From JANLQX01 sp031406385 (GTDB lineage: Bacteria; Actinomycetota; Acidimicrobiia; Acidimicrobiales; JANYDT01), in the NCBI GenBank assembly GCA_031406385.1, contig JANOHI010000290.1, positions 1 through 29,938 of the forward strand: a stretch of DNA of 29,938 nt. The letters run 5' to 3'. This document shows positions 15,061 through 22,103 of the stretch, piece by piece. Within the stretch, counting starts at the first letter, position 1, and each line of letters starts with the position of its first letter. Both the position numbers and the translations under genes were made by a program. The notes beneath the pieces were generated by a model. The model was not told the origin of the DNA. It ran no database searches and worked only from the letters and a program-made list of their open reading frames with translations.

Positions 15061-15106
15061 CACAGATGAACCCGTAAAGAGTAGTCCGACGAATCCGGCG
15101 AACCGC

Positions 15107-16390
15107 TCACATCGCCGGTCGGACCGCCGGACCCCGAAGGCGGAGCGTTCGCCACGCAAGCACCAGCAGCGCCAGAGTCGCCACGGTGCCGACGTTGGCC
15201 AGCATGTGGAAGCCGAACGACCGCTTGATGAATCCGGACGCGAACGCCGCTGATCCGCCGCACAGGCTCATCAAGAGATCGGCCGAGCCCTGCACCATCA
15301 CCCGGTCGTTCTCCAGCACGGATTCCGACACCAGTGCGGATCCGCCGATCATGGCGAAGCTCCAACCGAGTCCGAGCAGGAACAACCCGACGAACAACAG
15401 CGCCGGGCGGTAGCCGGCCAGCGCGGAAACGACGGTGGACGCGACGAGAATGGACGCCCCCATCGCGATCGCAGTTACCCGGCCCGCCCGATCCACGAAG
15501 CGCCCGACGAGCGGAGCGAGTCCGAACATCCCGATCACGTGCACCGCGATCACGTAGCCGGCGAGCGTCCCGGAATGCCCGTGGTCGGCCATGTGGATCG
15601 GCGTCATCGTCATCACCGCAACCATCGACGCCTGAGCGATGATCATCGAACTCAAGCCGACCTTGGCCATCGGTGAGGCGGCGATCACCCGGAGCGCAGG
15701 GCGCAGAGGCGGGAGCCGGAAACCGCCAGGTGCGTCCGGGTTGACGCGTCCGGCAACGACCAGCGGATCAGGTCGGAGACGCACGGCGATGTTGGTGGCA
15801 CCGATGGCCAGCATGACCGCCGCGAACAGAAACGGCCCGCTGTATCCCCACAACCCGAGACTGCGGGCCGCTCGTTCGCACGGGCCGACGAGGATCTGGG
15901 CACTGACGGCACCGAACGTGGACCCGAACAGCAGCAAGGAGATAGCCTTTCCCCGGTTCGCCGTGGTCGCAAGATCGGCAGCCGCGTAGCGCGACAGGAG
16001 ATTGGTGCCCTGGCCGACACCGAAAAAGAGAAGGGCGATGAGAAACAGGATGAAGGCGCGGTTCTCCAGCGCGATGACCGTGGCGATCGCCCCCGTGAAC
16101 GCAATCACGTAGCCGCGGAACAGGCCCGGCCGACGGCCACGACGGGCCATGAGGGCCGAAAGAGTGAGGCCGGCGACCGCTCCGCCGAGGGTCACGGCGG
16201 CACTTGCCGACCCGGCGAACGTGTCGGCGCCGAGCATTGATTTTGCCGCTCGGCCGCCAACGGTGACAGCCACGGAGTTTCCCGCCGAGCCCAGTGTCTG
16301 GCTGACCATGAGCACACGGAGAGTCCGGCGCTGGATCGCCTCCCGAGCGATGACCTCGTCGCTCGCAGTTGGAGGGGACGTGCTGGACAC
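15107..16390 (-). CDS. Major facilitator superfamily transporter
   Basis: This is a 427-residue integral membrane protein with about twelve hydrophobic segments. Family signs are the loop between segments two and three, LSALMARRGRRPGLFRGY (motif A-like, with basic residues on the cytosolic side), a glycine-rich segment five/six region, and the second-half counterpart PLVGRFVDRAGRVTAIAMGASIL. The N-terminus from the chosen GTG at 16390 is a short cytosolic tail, SSTSPPTASDEVIAREAIQRR, before the first membrane segment. A TAGGGT hexamer eight bases before this GTG supports the start and a leaderless message; the frame runs on upstream to 16495 without support. It diverges from the Nudix gene. 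The substrate cannot be predicted; efflux is the commonest role for this shape. Confidence 0.88.
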   Translation of the reverse strand: MSSTSPPTASDEVIAREAIQRRTLRVLMVSQTLGSAGNSVAVTVGGRAAKSMLGADTFAGSASAAVTLGGAVAGLTLSALMARRGRRPGLFRGYVIAFTGAIATVIALENRAFILFLIALLFFGVGQGTNLLSRYAAADLATTANRGKAISLLLFGSTFGAVSAQILVGPCERAARSLGLWGYSGPFLFAAVMLAIGATNIAVRLRPDPLVVAGRVNPDAPGGFRLPPLRPALRVIAASPMAKVGLSSMIIAQASMVAVMTMTPIHMADHGHSGTLAGYVIAVHVIGMFGLAPLVGRFVDRAGRVTAIAMGASILVASTVVSALAGYRPALLFVGLFLLGLGWSFAMIGGSALVSESVLENDRVMVQGSADLLMSLCGGSAAFASGFIKRSFGFHMLANVGTVATLALLVLAWRTLRLRGPAVRPAM

Positions 16391-16398
16391 GGGAAGCG

Positions 16399-16404
16399 AC
16401 CCTA
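16399..16404 (-). promoter_or_regulatory. -10 element of the MFS gene (leaderless type)
   Basis: On the minus strand TAGGGT is followed by eight bases and the GTG start at 16390. No clear -35 is visible. Confidence 0.35.
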
Positions 16405-16514
16405 CAGCCAACGCCCGGAAGGGACTCGGCGCATTGCCGCTTCGACCAGGCGAACAACGACTCCCGCGCAAGTGGATCTCTGGGCGTGTTTGCAATCTCA
16501 GTGGCGCGAACCAC

Positions 16515-16520
16515 TAGAAC
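16515..16520 (+). promoter_or_regulatory. -10 element of the Nudix gene (leaderless type)
   Basis: TAGAAC is followed by seven bases and the GTG start at 16528, leaving no room for a ribosome binding site. The placement is the same as in several other genes of the window. Confidence 0.35.
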
Positions 16521-16527
16521 TTCTGGC

Positions 16528-17265
16528 GTGAGCTCTTCGTCAGCCGATTTCGCCCCTGCTGCGCCGGGAGCGTCGTCGCCGTTGATCGCCGCATCGACCG
16601 TGATCCTCGTCCGCAACGCCGAGAATGCCGACGCCGGCCGGGTCGAGACGCTCATGCTGCAGCGGGTGGGCCGGGGAGCGTTTGCCGGCATGTGGGTGTT
16701 CCCAGGCGGCAAGGTCGACCCCGACGACCGCGTGTCGATCGCTGACCTCGACCTCGCCCACGAACTCGCAGCAGCTCGACGCGCCGCCGTGCGCGAAGCG
16801 CAGGAGGAGACCGGGCTGATCGTCGATCCCGCGGCGATGGCCGCGCTGTCGCACTGGATGCCGCCCCCGACCGAGGCTCGCCGCTTCTCCACGTGGTTCT
16901 TCGTCGCGCCGGCGCCGAGCGGAGACGTGGAACTCGCCCTGGAGGAGGCGACCGCTCATCAGTGGGTCACTCCGGAAGACGCGCTCGCCCGCAACGCCGA
17001 GGGATCGCTCCCGCTGGCCCCGCCCACGTGGACGACGCTGCATCACATCGCCCACGCGAACGATGTGGATGATCTCCTTCTCCGGCTACGTCTCCATACG
17101 CCGCCGCGCATGCATACCCGGGTCATCTCCACCGATCCGCTCACGCTGGCCTGGGCCGGCGACATGGCCTACGAGCACGCCGACGGTGCAGTCGACACCG
17201 CCGCCCCGGGGCCGCGCCACCGCCTCGTGCTCGACCGGGCCGGTTGGCACCTCGAACACTCCTGA
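16528..17265 (+). CDS. Nudix hydrolase
   Basis: Nudix enzymes cleave nucleoside diphosphates linked to another group, with Mg2+ held by the Nudix box. In this 245-residue protein the box is split: GMWVFPGGKVDPDD (54-67), an insertion, then AAVREAQEETGLIVD (86-100), with the catalytic REAQEETGL at 89-97. An inserted box and the FPGGxxDxxD opening are typical of the NUDT19/NUDT7-like branch, some members of which hydrolyse CoA derivatives; assignment to CoA is only a suggestion. The C-terminal part (TLAWAGDMAYEHADG, GPRHRLVLDRAGWHLEHS) looks like a small beta domain. I chose the GTG at 16528 because of the -10 placement and because the longer frame is unlike the family. A strong hairpin follows the gene. 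Confidence 0.9.
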   Translation: MSSSSADFAPAAPGASSPLIAASTVILVRNAENADAGRVETLMLQRVGRGAFAGMWVFPGGKVDPDDRVSIADLDLAHELAAARRAAVREAQEETGLIVDPAAMAALSHWMPPPTEARRFSTWFFVAPAPSGDVELALEEATAHQWVTPEDALARNAEGSLPLAPPTWTTLHHIAHANDVDDLLLRLRLHTPPRMHTRVISTDPLTLAWAGDMAYEHADGAVDTAAPGPRHRLVLDRAGWHLEHS

Positions 17266-17287
17266 GATCCGGAAACAGCTCGTTCTC

Positions 17288-17322
17288 GTGCACTCAGTCG
17301 CTCCCAGAGCGACTGAGTGCAC
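17288..17322 (+). terminator. Perfect 16-bp hairpin, probable terminator
   Basis: GTGCACTCAGTCGCTC (17288-17303) and GAGCGACTGAGTGCAC (17307-17322) are exact reverse complements around the three-base loop CCA, starting 22 bp after the Nudix stop. No T-run follows (TATCTCCCG), so it would be the hairpin-only kind proposed for actinobacteria. The unusually perfect palindrome could also be a dispersed repeat or a protein-binding site. Confidence 0.6.
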
Positions 17323-17440
17323 TATCTCCCGAGATGTCGATGCGGCCTGCACCCTCTCGCGATTCCGGACAGGCTCCGAAGTCGGTGGAGCAGATCGTTC
17401 AGGTTGGGTGGCGAAACGAGCGGCGAACGGACGAACGTGT

Positions 17441-17446
17441 GAGACT
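17441..17446 (+). promoter_or_regulatory. Possible -10 of the PEP-utiliser-like gene
   Basis: GAGACT, one base from TAGACT, lies six bases before the ATG at 17453. There is no ribosome binding site, so a leaderless transcript is the simplest reading. Weak on its own. Confidence 0.25.
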
Positions 17447-17452
17447 CGCCCA

Positions 17453-19150
17453 ATGACCCAGTTCTGGGTGGCCGACACCGAACCGAACGAGCGGTTCCGG
17501 TTGTACACGAGGGGCAACACCGGCGAGGTGTTTCCGAACGTGATGACCGCGCTGACCGGCACGCTCATCGGCGACGCGGTGCGCGAGGCACAGACCGAGG
17601 TCTTCGTCGAGATGGGAGTTCTGCGACCTCACGAGGTCAGCGGCCCATCTGTTGGTACCGGCGTGTTCGGTGGGTACCTGTACATGAGCGGGTCGGCCAT
17701 GCGGCTCTTCGGTGTGCGCATGCCGGGCATGTCCGCCAACGATGCCGACGAGCAAGTTTTGGGTGAAGTCGGCGACCTCCCGCCCTACCGGCGGGCCAAG
17801 GGCGACCGTGACCTGATCGCCACGATGCGGCTGAGTCGCTACGTGCTCAAGCTGCTCCGCTCACCGGACCTCAGTTCCCTCGACAGCGCCCGGGCCGAGG
17901 CTCAGCTCTGGCTCTCCACGATGCCTGACCTGCTGACGGCCGCAGACGCGGATCTGCTTGGCTGGCTCGACACCTATCCACCCCGCGTGGCGGCGAGCAT
18001 GAAACGACTGCTGCAATTCAGCATGCTTGCGGGCGGGCCGCGCGGCCTTCTCGACCGGACGTTGGCCCGTCCATCGATGCCACCGGGAATCGCTAATCGA
18101 ATCGTTGGCGGTACCGGTGACATCGACTCGGCCCAATTGGCGAAGCGCCAGTGGGCGCTCGGTCGTCTTGTCGCCGCCAGTGCCTCGCTCACCGAGGCGT
18201 TCGACCTCGGACTCCACGACATCGCCGAGCGAACCCGCACGACGCCGTTGCGCGCGGCCGTCGACGCGTTCCTCGACGAACACGGTCACCGGGGCAACGA
18301 CGAGTACGAGCTCGCCACTCCGGCGTGGGTGATGGACCCGACCCCGGTGTATGCGGCCATCGATCGACTGCGTCACGCGCCCGAGCATCGTGACCCGTTT
18401 CTCGGTGATCGCCACCTCGCCGAGGACGCCGAGCACGCCCTCGCTGATGCCGTGAGGCTCGTGCCTTGGCCGCTCCGATGGATGACCCGTCGGACCGCTC
18501 AGGTGTCGCGGCAGGGCTCGATCGGGCGCGAACGCGCGAAGGACATTCTCGTCCTCGAAAACCTCGGAGCCCGAAAGGTCCTGTCCGAGCTCTTTCGGCG
18601 GGCATCGGAACGTGGCGGACCGGCGGATAGGCGACTGGCGTTCTGTGTCACCGCGTCTGAACTTCCGGCATTCGTCGCCCGGCCCGGTGACTTCGCCGAG
18701 GTGATCGCCACCCGGTCCGCCCAACAGGACTACCTGAATGAGCGGGTTCCGCCACCGTGGTTCGAGGGTCACATCCCCGATCCGTCCACCTGGACACCGC
18801 GCAACGAGTCGCACCAAAGCGCCCCGCCCAGCGGGACGACGATCTCGGGAATCGGCGTCAGCGCGGGCACCGCCTCCGGCCCTGCCCGGGTCATTGCTGA
18901 CCCGTCTGACCCACGCGGGATCGAACCCGGCGACGTCCTGGTGTGCGCGATCACCGACCCTTCATGGACACCACTGTTCCTCGCCGCTTCGGCCGTCGTG
19001 TGCGACACGGGCGCGGTGCAGAGCCACGCCGCCATCGTCGCCCGCGAACTCGGTATCCCGGCCGTCCTCAGTGTCCCCGGGATCACGGCGATCGCTGACG
19101 GCACTATCCTCCACGTCGACGGTGACGCTGGCACCGTTCGCATCGGCTGA
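17453..19150 (+). CDS. PEP-utilising-enzyme-like protein without ATP-grasp domain
   Basis: The 565-residue protein ends in the swivelling phospho-histidine domain of PEP synthase, pyruvate phosphate dikinase and rifampicin phosphotransferase: GIGVSAGTASGPARVI, GDVLVCAITDPSWTPLFLAAS and GAVQSHAAIVARELGIP, with the phospho-acceptor His at about 525, then the usual HVDGDAGTVRIG end. The first 470 residues are mostly helical and recall the substrate-binding middle domain of rifampicin phosphotransferase (RGNTGEVFPNVMTALTG, EHGHRGNDEYELATPAW). The N-terminal ATP-grasp domain that charges the histidine in such enzymes is absent, and the bases before the ATG do not encode it. The ATG at 17453 is the first natural start; upstream frame runs through Nudix. 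No candidate ATP-binding partner is adjacent. The substrate is unknown; antibiotic modification is not shown. Confidence 0.8.
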   Translation: MTQFWVADTEPNERFRLYTRGNTGEVFPNVMTALTGTLIGDAVREAQTEVFVEMGVLRPHEVSGPSVGTGVFGGYLYMSGSAMRLFGVRMPGMSANDADEQVLGEVGDLPPYRRAKGDRDLIATMRLSRYVLKLLRSPDLSSLDSARAEAQLWLSTMPDLLTAADADLLGWLDTYPPRVAASMKRLLQFSMLAGGPRGLLDRTLARPSMPPGIANRIVGGTGDIDSAQLAKRQWALGRLVAASASLTEAFDLGLHDIAERTRTTPLRAAVDAFLDEHGHRGNDEYELATPAWVMDPTPVYAAIDRLRHAPEHRDPFLGDRHLAEDAEHALADAVRLVPWPLRWMTRRTAQVSRQGSIGRERAKDILVLENLGARKVLSELFRRASERGGPADRRLAFCVTASELPAFVARPGDFAEVIATRSAQQDYLNERVPPPWFEGHIPDPSTWTPRNESHQSAPPSGTTISGIGVSAGTASGPARVIADPSDPRGIEPGDVLVCAITDPSWTPLFLAASAVVCDTGAVQSHAAIVARELGIPAVLSVPGITAIADGTILHVDGDAGTVRIG

Positions 19151-19334
19151 AGCGAGGAAGAGCGAGTGCGAAGCGTTGCGTTTGCGGTCATGGAGCGCAC
19201 CGCTTTCTCCCACGTCGTGGATGCGTCGACCCGTCTCGCCTCGGGGGTCGCGCAGGTAGCTGGCGTGCCGGATCAACCCTCATCGCCCTCTGGGCCGCGG
19301 CGCGTCGGCTCGCTCGCTGGCGAACGGAGGCGAC

Positions 19335-20543
19335 GTGCGCACTGCTGACGAGATTCGCGCTGAGGTGCGCGCCTGGCTGCTGTACGCATGGGATCCCGAT
19401 GTCGGATTGCGGGTTTGGCGCGAGCGTCTCGTGGAGGCACGATGGGCCGTGCCATCGTGGCCGACGCGTTGGCATGGGCGGGGTCTGCCGAGCTGGGCCG
19501 ATCGCATCGTTGCCGACGAGATCCGCGGTCACGGCGCCGTCGGCACGCCTCTTGGCGGCGGCACGTCGCTTGCCGCTCCGACGGTGCTGGAGCACGGCAG
19601 CGACGACCTTCGGGACCGCGTGCTGCGGCCCACGTTGACCGGCCAGCTTCGGTGGTGCCAGTTGTTCAGCGAGCCAGGTGCGGGATCGGACTTAGCCAGC
19701 CTGTCGACGAGCGCGGTCCTCGACGGCGATGAGTGGATCGTCAACGGGCAGAAGGTGTGGACGACGAGCGCCCATCACGCCGACGTCGCCATGTTGCTCG
19801 CCCGCACCGACCGAGGCGTCCCGAAACACGACGGCCTCTCGTACTTCGTACTGCCGATGCATCAGGCCGGGGTCGAGGTTCGACCGATCCGTCAGATGAA
19901 CCGTCATGCGTCGTTCAACGAGGTGTTCCTCTCCGATGCCCGCATTCCCGCGACCAACCTCGTCGGCGCCCTCGGTGATGGCTGGCGCATCGCCCGCACG
20001 ACCCTCTCGCACGAGCGGTCCTTCGCCACTCTCCGGCCGCAGCGATATGCGAACGTAGGGTCGCTTGGACGCACGATGACCGAGGCCGACGCTGAGGCGG
20101 CAGAACATTTCGCCACGTATGTCTGGTACCCGCAGCGCGCTGGCCGCGCCGATCTCGTGATCGATCGCGCCCGGACCAAGGGAGTGGAGCACGACCCCGT
20201 CGTGCGTCAGGAGATTGCTCGGCTCATTTCGTTCGCGCGAGCGAACGAATGGACCGCGGCCCGTGCTGCTGCGGCCCGTGCGCTCGGTCGACCGCCGGGT
20301 CCCGAAGGCTCGCTCGGCAAGCTCGCCGCCTCCGAGGTCGCCCGGCGTTCTGCCCGCGTGCATGGACTGATCGCCGGTGCATCGGCGATGCTCTCTGCTG
20401 GGAGCGACCCGCTCGACGCGGTCATTGCCGAGGTCCTGCTGTCGACGCCAGCACAATCGATCGCCGGTGGCACCGACGAGATCCAACGCAACATCATCGG
20501 CGAGAAGATTCTCGGCCTGCCGCGCGAACCGTCGGTCCGATAG
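19335..20543 (+). CDS. Acyl-CoA dehydrogenase family protein
   Basis: FAD-dependent enzymes of this family introduce an alpha-beta double bond into acyl-CoA thioesters. The 402 residues contain the three family domains: the N-terminal helices, the middle beta domain with CQLFSEPGAGSDLASLSTSA and VNGQKVWTTSAHHADVAMLLARTD, and the C-terminal helical domain ending QSIAGGTDEIQRNIIGEKILGLPRE. In the last motif, medium-chain enzymes have EGT with the catalytic Glu; here it reads GGT, so the base must be elsewhere or the protein must work in a hetero-oligomer, as in actinobacterial FadE pairs. The GTG start at 19335 has a GGAGG five bases upstream. Substrate unknown. The 184 bp before it (19151-19334) show no gene or clear element. 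Confidence 0.92.
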   Translation: MRTADEIRAEVRAWLLYAWDPDVGLRVWRERLVEARWAVPSWPTRWHGRGLPSWADRIVADEIRGHGAVGTPLGGGTSLAAPTVLEHGSDDLRDRVLRPTLTGQLRWCQLFSEPGAGSDLASLSTSAVLDGDEWIVNGQKVWTTSAHHADVAMLLARTDRGVPKHDGLSYFVLPMHQAGVEVRPIRQMNRHASFNEVFLSDARIPATNLVGALGDGWRIARTTLSHERSFATLRPQRYANVGSLGRTMTEADAEAAEHFATYVWYPQRAGRADLVIDRARTKGVEHDPVVRQEIARLISFARANEWTAARAAAARALGRPPGPEGSLGKLAASEVARRSARVHGLIAGASAMLSAGSDPLDAVIAEVLLSTPAQSIAGGTDEIQRNIIGEKILGLPREPSVR

Positions 20544-20549
20544 GGAAGG

Positions 20550-20566
20550 CCACACAACCGGTGTGG
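20550..20566 (+). terminator. Small hairpin after the acyl-CoA dehydrogenase gene
   Basis: CCACAC and GTGTGG pair around AACCG, starting seven bases after the stop codon. There is no T-run. It may be a weak terminator in the convergent gap with smpB. Confidence 0.35.
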
Positions 20567-20596
20567 GACAGGAGAACGCAGAAAAGCCGGTCAGTC

Positions 20597-20657
20597 CTGG
20601 CCCGAGATAGCGAGCCGTCCCACCATCGCGGGGTCCGGAGGCGAACCCCTGGGCCAG
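20597..20657. other. Three-way-junction-like structure next to the smpB stop
   Basis: Three helices nest neatly. P1 is CTGGCCC (20597-20603) with GGGCCAG (20651-20657). P2 is GCGA (20610-20613) with TCGC (20626-20629). P3 is GGGGT (20630-20634) with ACCCC (20645-20649). P2 and P3 abut without a gap, and P3 is one base from P1, so the helices could stack. P1 ends at the base before the smpB stop. The element could be a two-way terminator between convergent genes or a structured RNA. No known RNA family is recognised; it lacks tRNA and tmRNA hallmarks. Confidence 0.4.
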
Positions 20658-21176
20658 TCAGGCGTGGCGGTACTTGTTCGCTGCGGCGAGGGCCCGGCTC
20701 ATCTCCAACTTGGAGTCGCGCTCGGCCAGGGCCTGACGTTTGTCATAGCGCTTGCGACCGCGGGCGATCGCCAGCTCCACCTTCGCCCGACCGTTCGTGA
20801 AGTAGATGCTCAGCGGGATCAGCGAAAGCGCGTCTTTGTCCGTGGCCTCGGCGAGGTCAGCGATTTCTCGCTTGTTCAGCAGCAGCTTGCGGGTGCGCTT
20901 CGGGTCGTGGGCGCCGAAGCCGACGGCATAGGAATACGGCGAGATCTGGATGCCGTGGAGGTACACCTGGCCGCGGTCCACGCGGGCGAACGCGTCGATC
21001 ATTTGAACCTGGGCGTCGCGAAGTGACTTGACCTCACTGCCGTAGAGCACGATCCCGCATTCGTAGGTGTCGATGATCTCGTATTCGTGGCGCGCCTTGC
21101 GGTTCGAGGCGACGACTTTCTTCGCCCCTCCCGTCGCCCCCGCCTCCGGGCCTTTGGTCTTCCCTTTTCCAGCCAT
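20658..21176 (-). CDS. smpB: SsrA-binding protein SmpB
   Basis: SmpB binds tmRNA (ssrA) and delivers it to ribosomes stalled on broken messages for trans-translation. The 172 residues start with a Gly/Lys-rich stretch (MAGKGKTKGPEAGATGGAKK), then the core oligonucleotide-binding barrel: VASNRKARHEYEIIDTYECGIVLYGSEVKSLRD, ISPYSYAVGFGAHDPKRTRKLLLNKREI, and SLIPLSIYFTNGRAKVELAIARGRKRYDKRQALAERD with the basic C-terminal tail. The ATG at 21176 gives a normal length and has GAAG nearby; the frame continues upstream only through the divergent mec promoter. tmRNA itself is not found in the window. The gene diverges from mec, 67 bp apart. Confidence 0.97.
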   Translation of the reverse strand: MAGKGKTKGPEAGATGGAKKVVASNRKARHEYEIIDTYECGIVLYGSEVKSLRDAQVQMIDAFARVDRGQVYLHGIQISPYSYAVGFGAHDPKRTRKLLLNKREIADLAEATDKDALSLIPLSIYFTNGRAKVELAIARGRKRYDKRQALAERDSKLEMSRALAAANKYRHA

Positions 21177-21230
21177 TGTCACTTCATCTTCTCGCACCTC
21201 GGTGGGCGCGGCGGCACGACGGCGAGTGCG

Positions 21231-21236
21231 TACAGT
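21231..21236 (+). promoter_or_regulatory. -10 element of mec (leaderless type)
   Basis: TACAGT is followed by seven bases (TCTCGGC) and the GTG start at 21244, with no room for a ribosome binding site. Confidence 0.4.
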
Positions 21237-21243
21237 TCTCGGC

Positions 21244-21660
21244 GTGAGCTTGCTGATGACCCGCAACGTGCTTGACGAGATGATCATCCACGCGCTCGAC
21301 GGCTACCCGCTCGAGGCGTGCGCCCTCCTCGTCGGGAGGATGACCGAGGACCGGGACACGACGATTGTGCGTCTTGTCCGCTCGCCGAACCTCGCAGCGT
21401 CGGCGCTGGTCTACACGATCGATCCGAAGGTCCACCTGCGTGCCGAACGCGACGCCGAGGACGAGGGTCTGGCGGTCGTCGGGGTGATGCACAGCCACAC
21501 CCATACCGACCCGTTCCCGTCGCCCACCGATGTCTCGGCGGCTCCCGATCCCACGTGGCAGTACGTCATCGTGAGCCTGCGTGACGCCTCTCCGGCGCTG
21601 CGGAGTTACCGCATCGTCGACGGGATCGTCACCGAAGAGCCGGTCGTCATCGAGGACTGA
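21244..21660 (+). CDS. mec: JAMM metallopeptidase, Mec-like CysO-cysteine peptidase
   Basis: In the mycobacterial pathway this zinc peptidase releases cysteine from the carrier protein CysO. The 138-residue protein has the complete JAMM motif: Glu24 (YPLEACALLVGR) and HSHTHTDPFPSPTD, with His83, His85, Ser93 and Asp96 in the exact H-x-H-x7-S-x2-D spacing. It is followed by cysO and cysM in the same order as in Mycobacterium, which supports the role. Because the CysO here has two residues after Gly-Gly, Mec probably also trims the carrier. I chose the GTG at 21244 for the -10 seven bases upstream; an ATG at 21256 is possible. It diverges from smpB. Confidence 0.93.
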   Translation: MSLLMTRNVLDEMIIHALDGYPLEACALLVGRMTEDRDTTIVRLVRSPNLAASALVYTIDPKVHLRAERDAEDEGLAVVGVMHSHTHTDPFPSPTDVSAAPDPTWQYVIVSLRDASPALRSYRIVDGIVTEEPVVIED

Positions 21661-21685
21661 TCGGTAGGAGTCCGCCGGAGCAGAG

Positions 21686-21710
21686 ATTCCCTACTTGTTC
21701 AGTCGGGAAT
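21686..21710. promoter_or_regulatory. 25-bp palindrome over the cysO promoter, probable operator
   Basis: The site has arms ATTCCC and GGGAAT, inner arms ACT and AGT, and a five-base centre TGTTC; nine of twelve positions pair. It abuts the -10-like TAGACT (21711-21716) and covers the place of the -35, so a bound protein would repress cysO-cysM. The design, inverted repeats of about 25 bp with ACT...AGT near the centre, resembles sites of Rrf2-family regulators (IscR/CymR type). That regulator assignment is inference. Confidence 0.65.
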
Positions 21711-21716
21711 TAGACT
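21711..21716 (+). promoter_or_regulatory. -10 element of cysO
   Basis: TAGACT fits the local -10 pattern and follows the palindrome directly. It predicts a leader of about 50 bases before the ATG at 21773, so cysO-cysM can be transcribed apart from mec. Confidence 0.4.
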
Positions 21717-21772
21717 GGACGATGCCCGGTTGGACCGGGTGTCACGCCCACCGGTCTCCGAGGTTCTCCCAC

Positions 21773-22084
21773 ATGTCTGACGTCATCGAAACCACCACCG
21801 CTCCCACGGTGAGCATCCGGATCCCGATGATCCTGCGCCCCCACGTGGGAGGGGCGAACAAGGTCGCGGCGACCGGCGCAACGCTCGGCGCGTTGTTCGC
21901 CGACCTAACGACCCGGTTTCCTGGTATCGCCAGCCAGGTGCTGACCGCCGATGGCACCCTGCACAAATTCGTGAACGTCTATGTGAACGATGACGATGTG
22001 CGCTACCTGGGCAAACTCGACGCCCCGATCAAGGCCGGCGACGAAGTGACCATCCTGCCCGCAGTGGCCGGCGGGTCGATCTAG
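21773..22084 (+). CDS. cysO: Sulfur carrier protein CysO (ThiS/MoaD fold) with masked C-terminus
   Basis: CysO is a ubiquitin-like carrier. Its C-terminal glycine is turned into a thiocarboxylate that supplies sulfur to O-phosphoserine on CysM. The 103 residues show the fold: VSIRIPMILRPHVGGANKV, LGALFADLTTRFPGIASQVL, KFVNVYVNDDDVRYLG and AGDEVTILPAVAGG. Unlike the Mycobacterium tuberculosis protein, which ends at Gly-Gly, this one reads GGSI before the stop. The two extra residues must be removed before activation, a job for the JAMM peptidase encoded just upstream. The ATG at 21773 is chosen because the protein from there has the normal length; the frame upstream crosses the promoter. cysM follows after 19 bp. 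Confidence 0.93.
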   Translation: MSDVIETTTAPTVSIRIPMILRPHVGGANKVAATGATLGALFADLTTRFPGIASQVLTADGTLHKFVNVYVNDDDVRYLGKLDAPIKAGDEVTILPAVAGGSI

Positions 22085-22103
22085 GCGTCGGACGGTTGCC
22101 CCG

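Noticed and set aside
17063..17452. Upstream extension of the PEP-utiliser frame
   Set aside because: It crosses the end of the Nudix gene and a perfect hairpin; no ATP-grasp motif is found there.
17861..18817. 318-residue minus-strand frame
   Set aside because: Antisense of the PEP-utiliser-like gene.
20228..20249. 9-bp inverted repeat TTCGTTCGC/GCGAACGAA
   Set aside because: It lies inside the acyl-CoA dehydrogenase gene and encodes normal family residues; likely chance.
20597..20657. tRNA or tmRNA fragment
   Set aside because: The GGGGT/ACCCC hairpin has a 10-base loop and no T-loop consensus, CCA end or tag-peptide frame.
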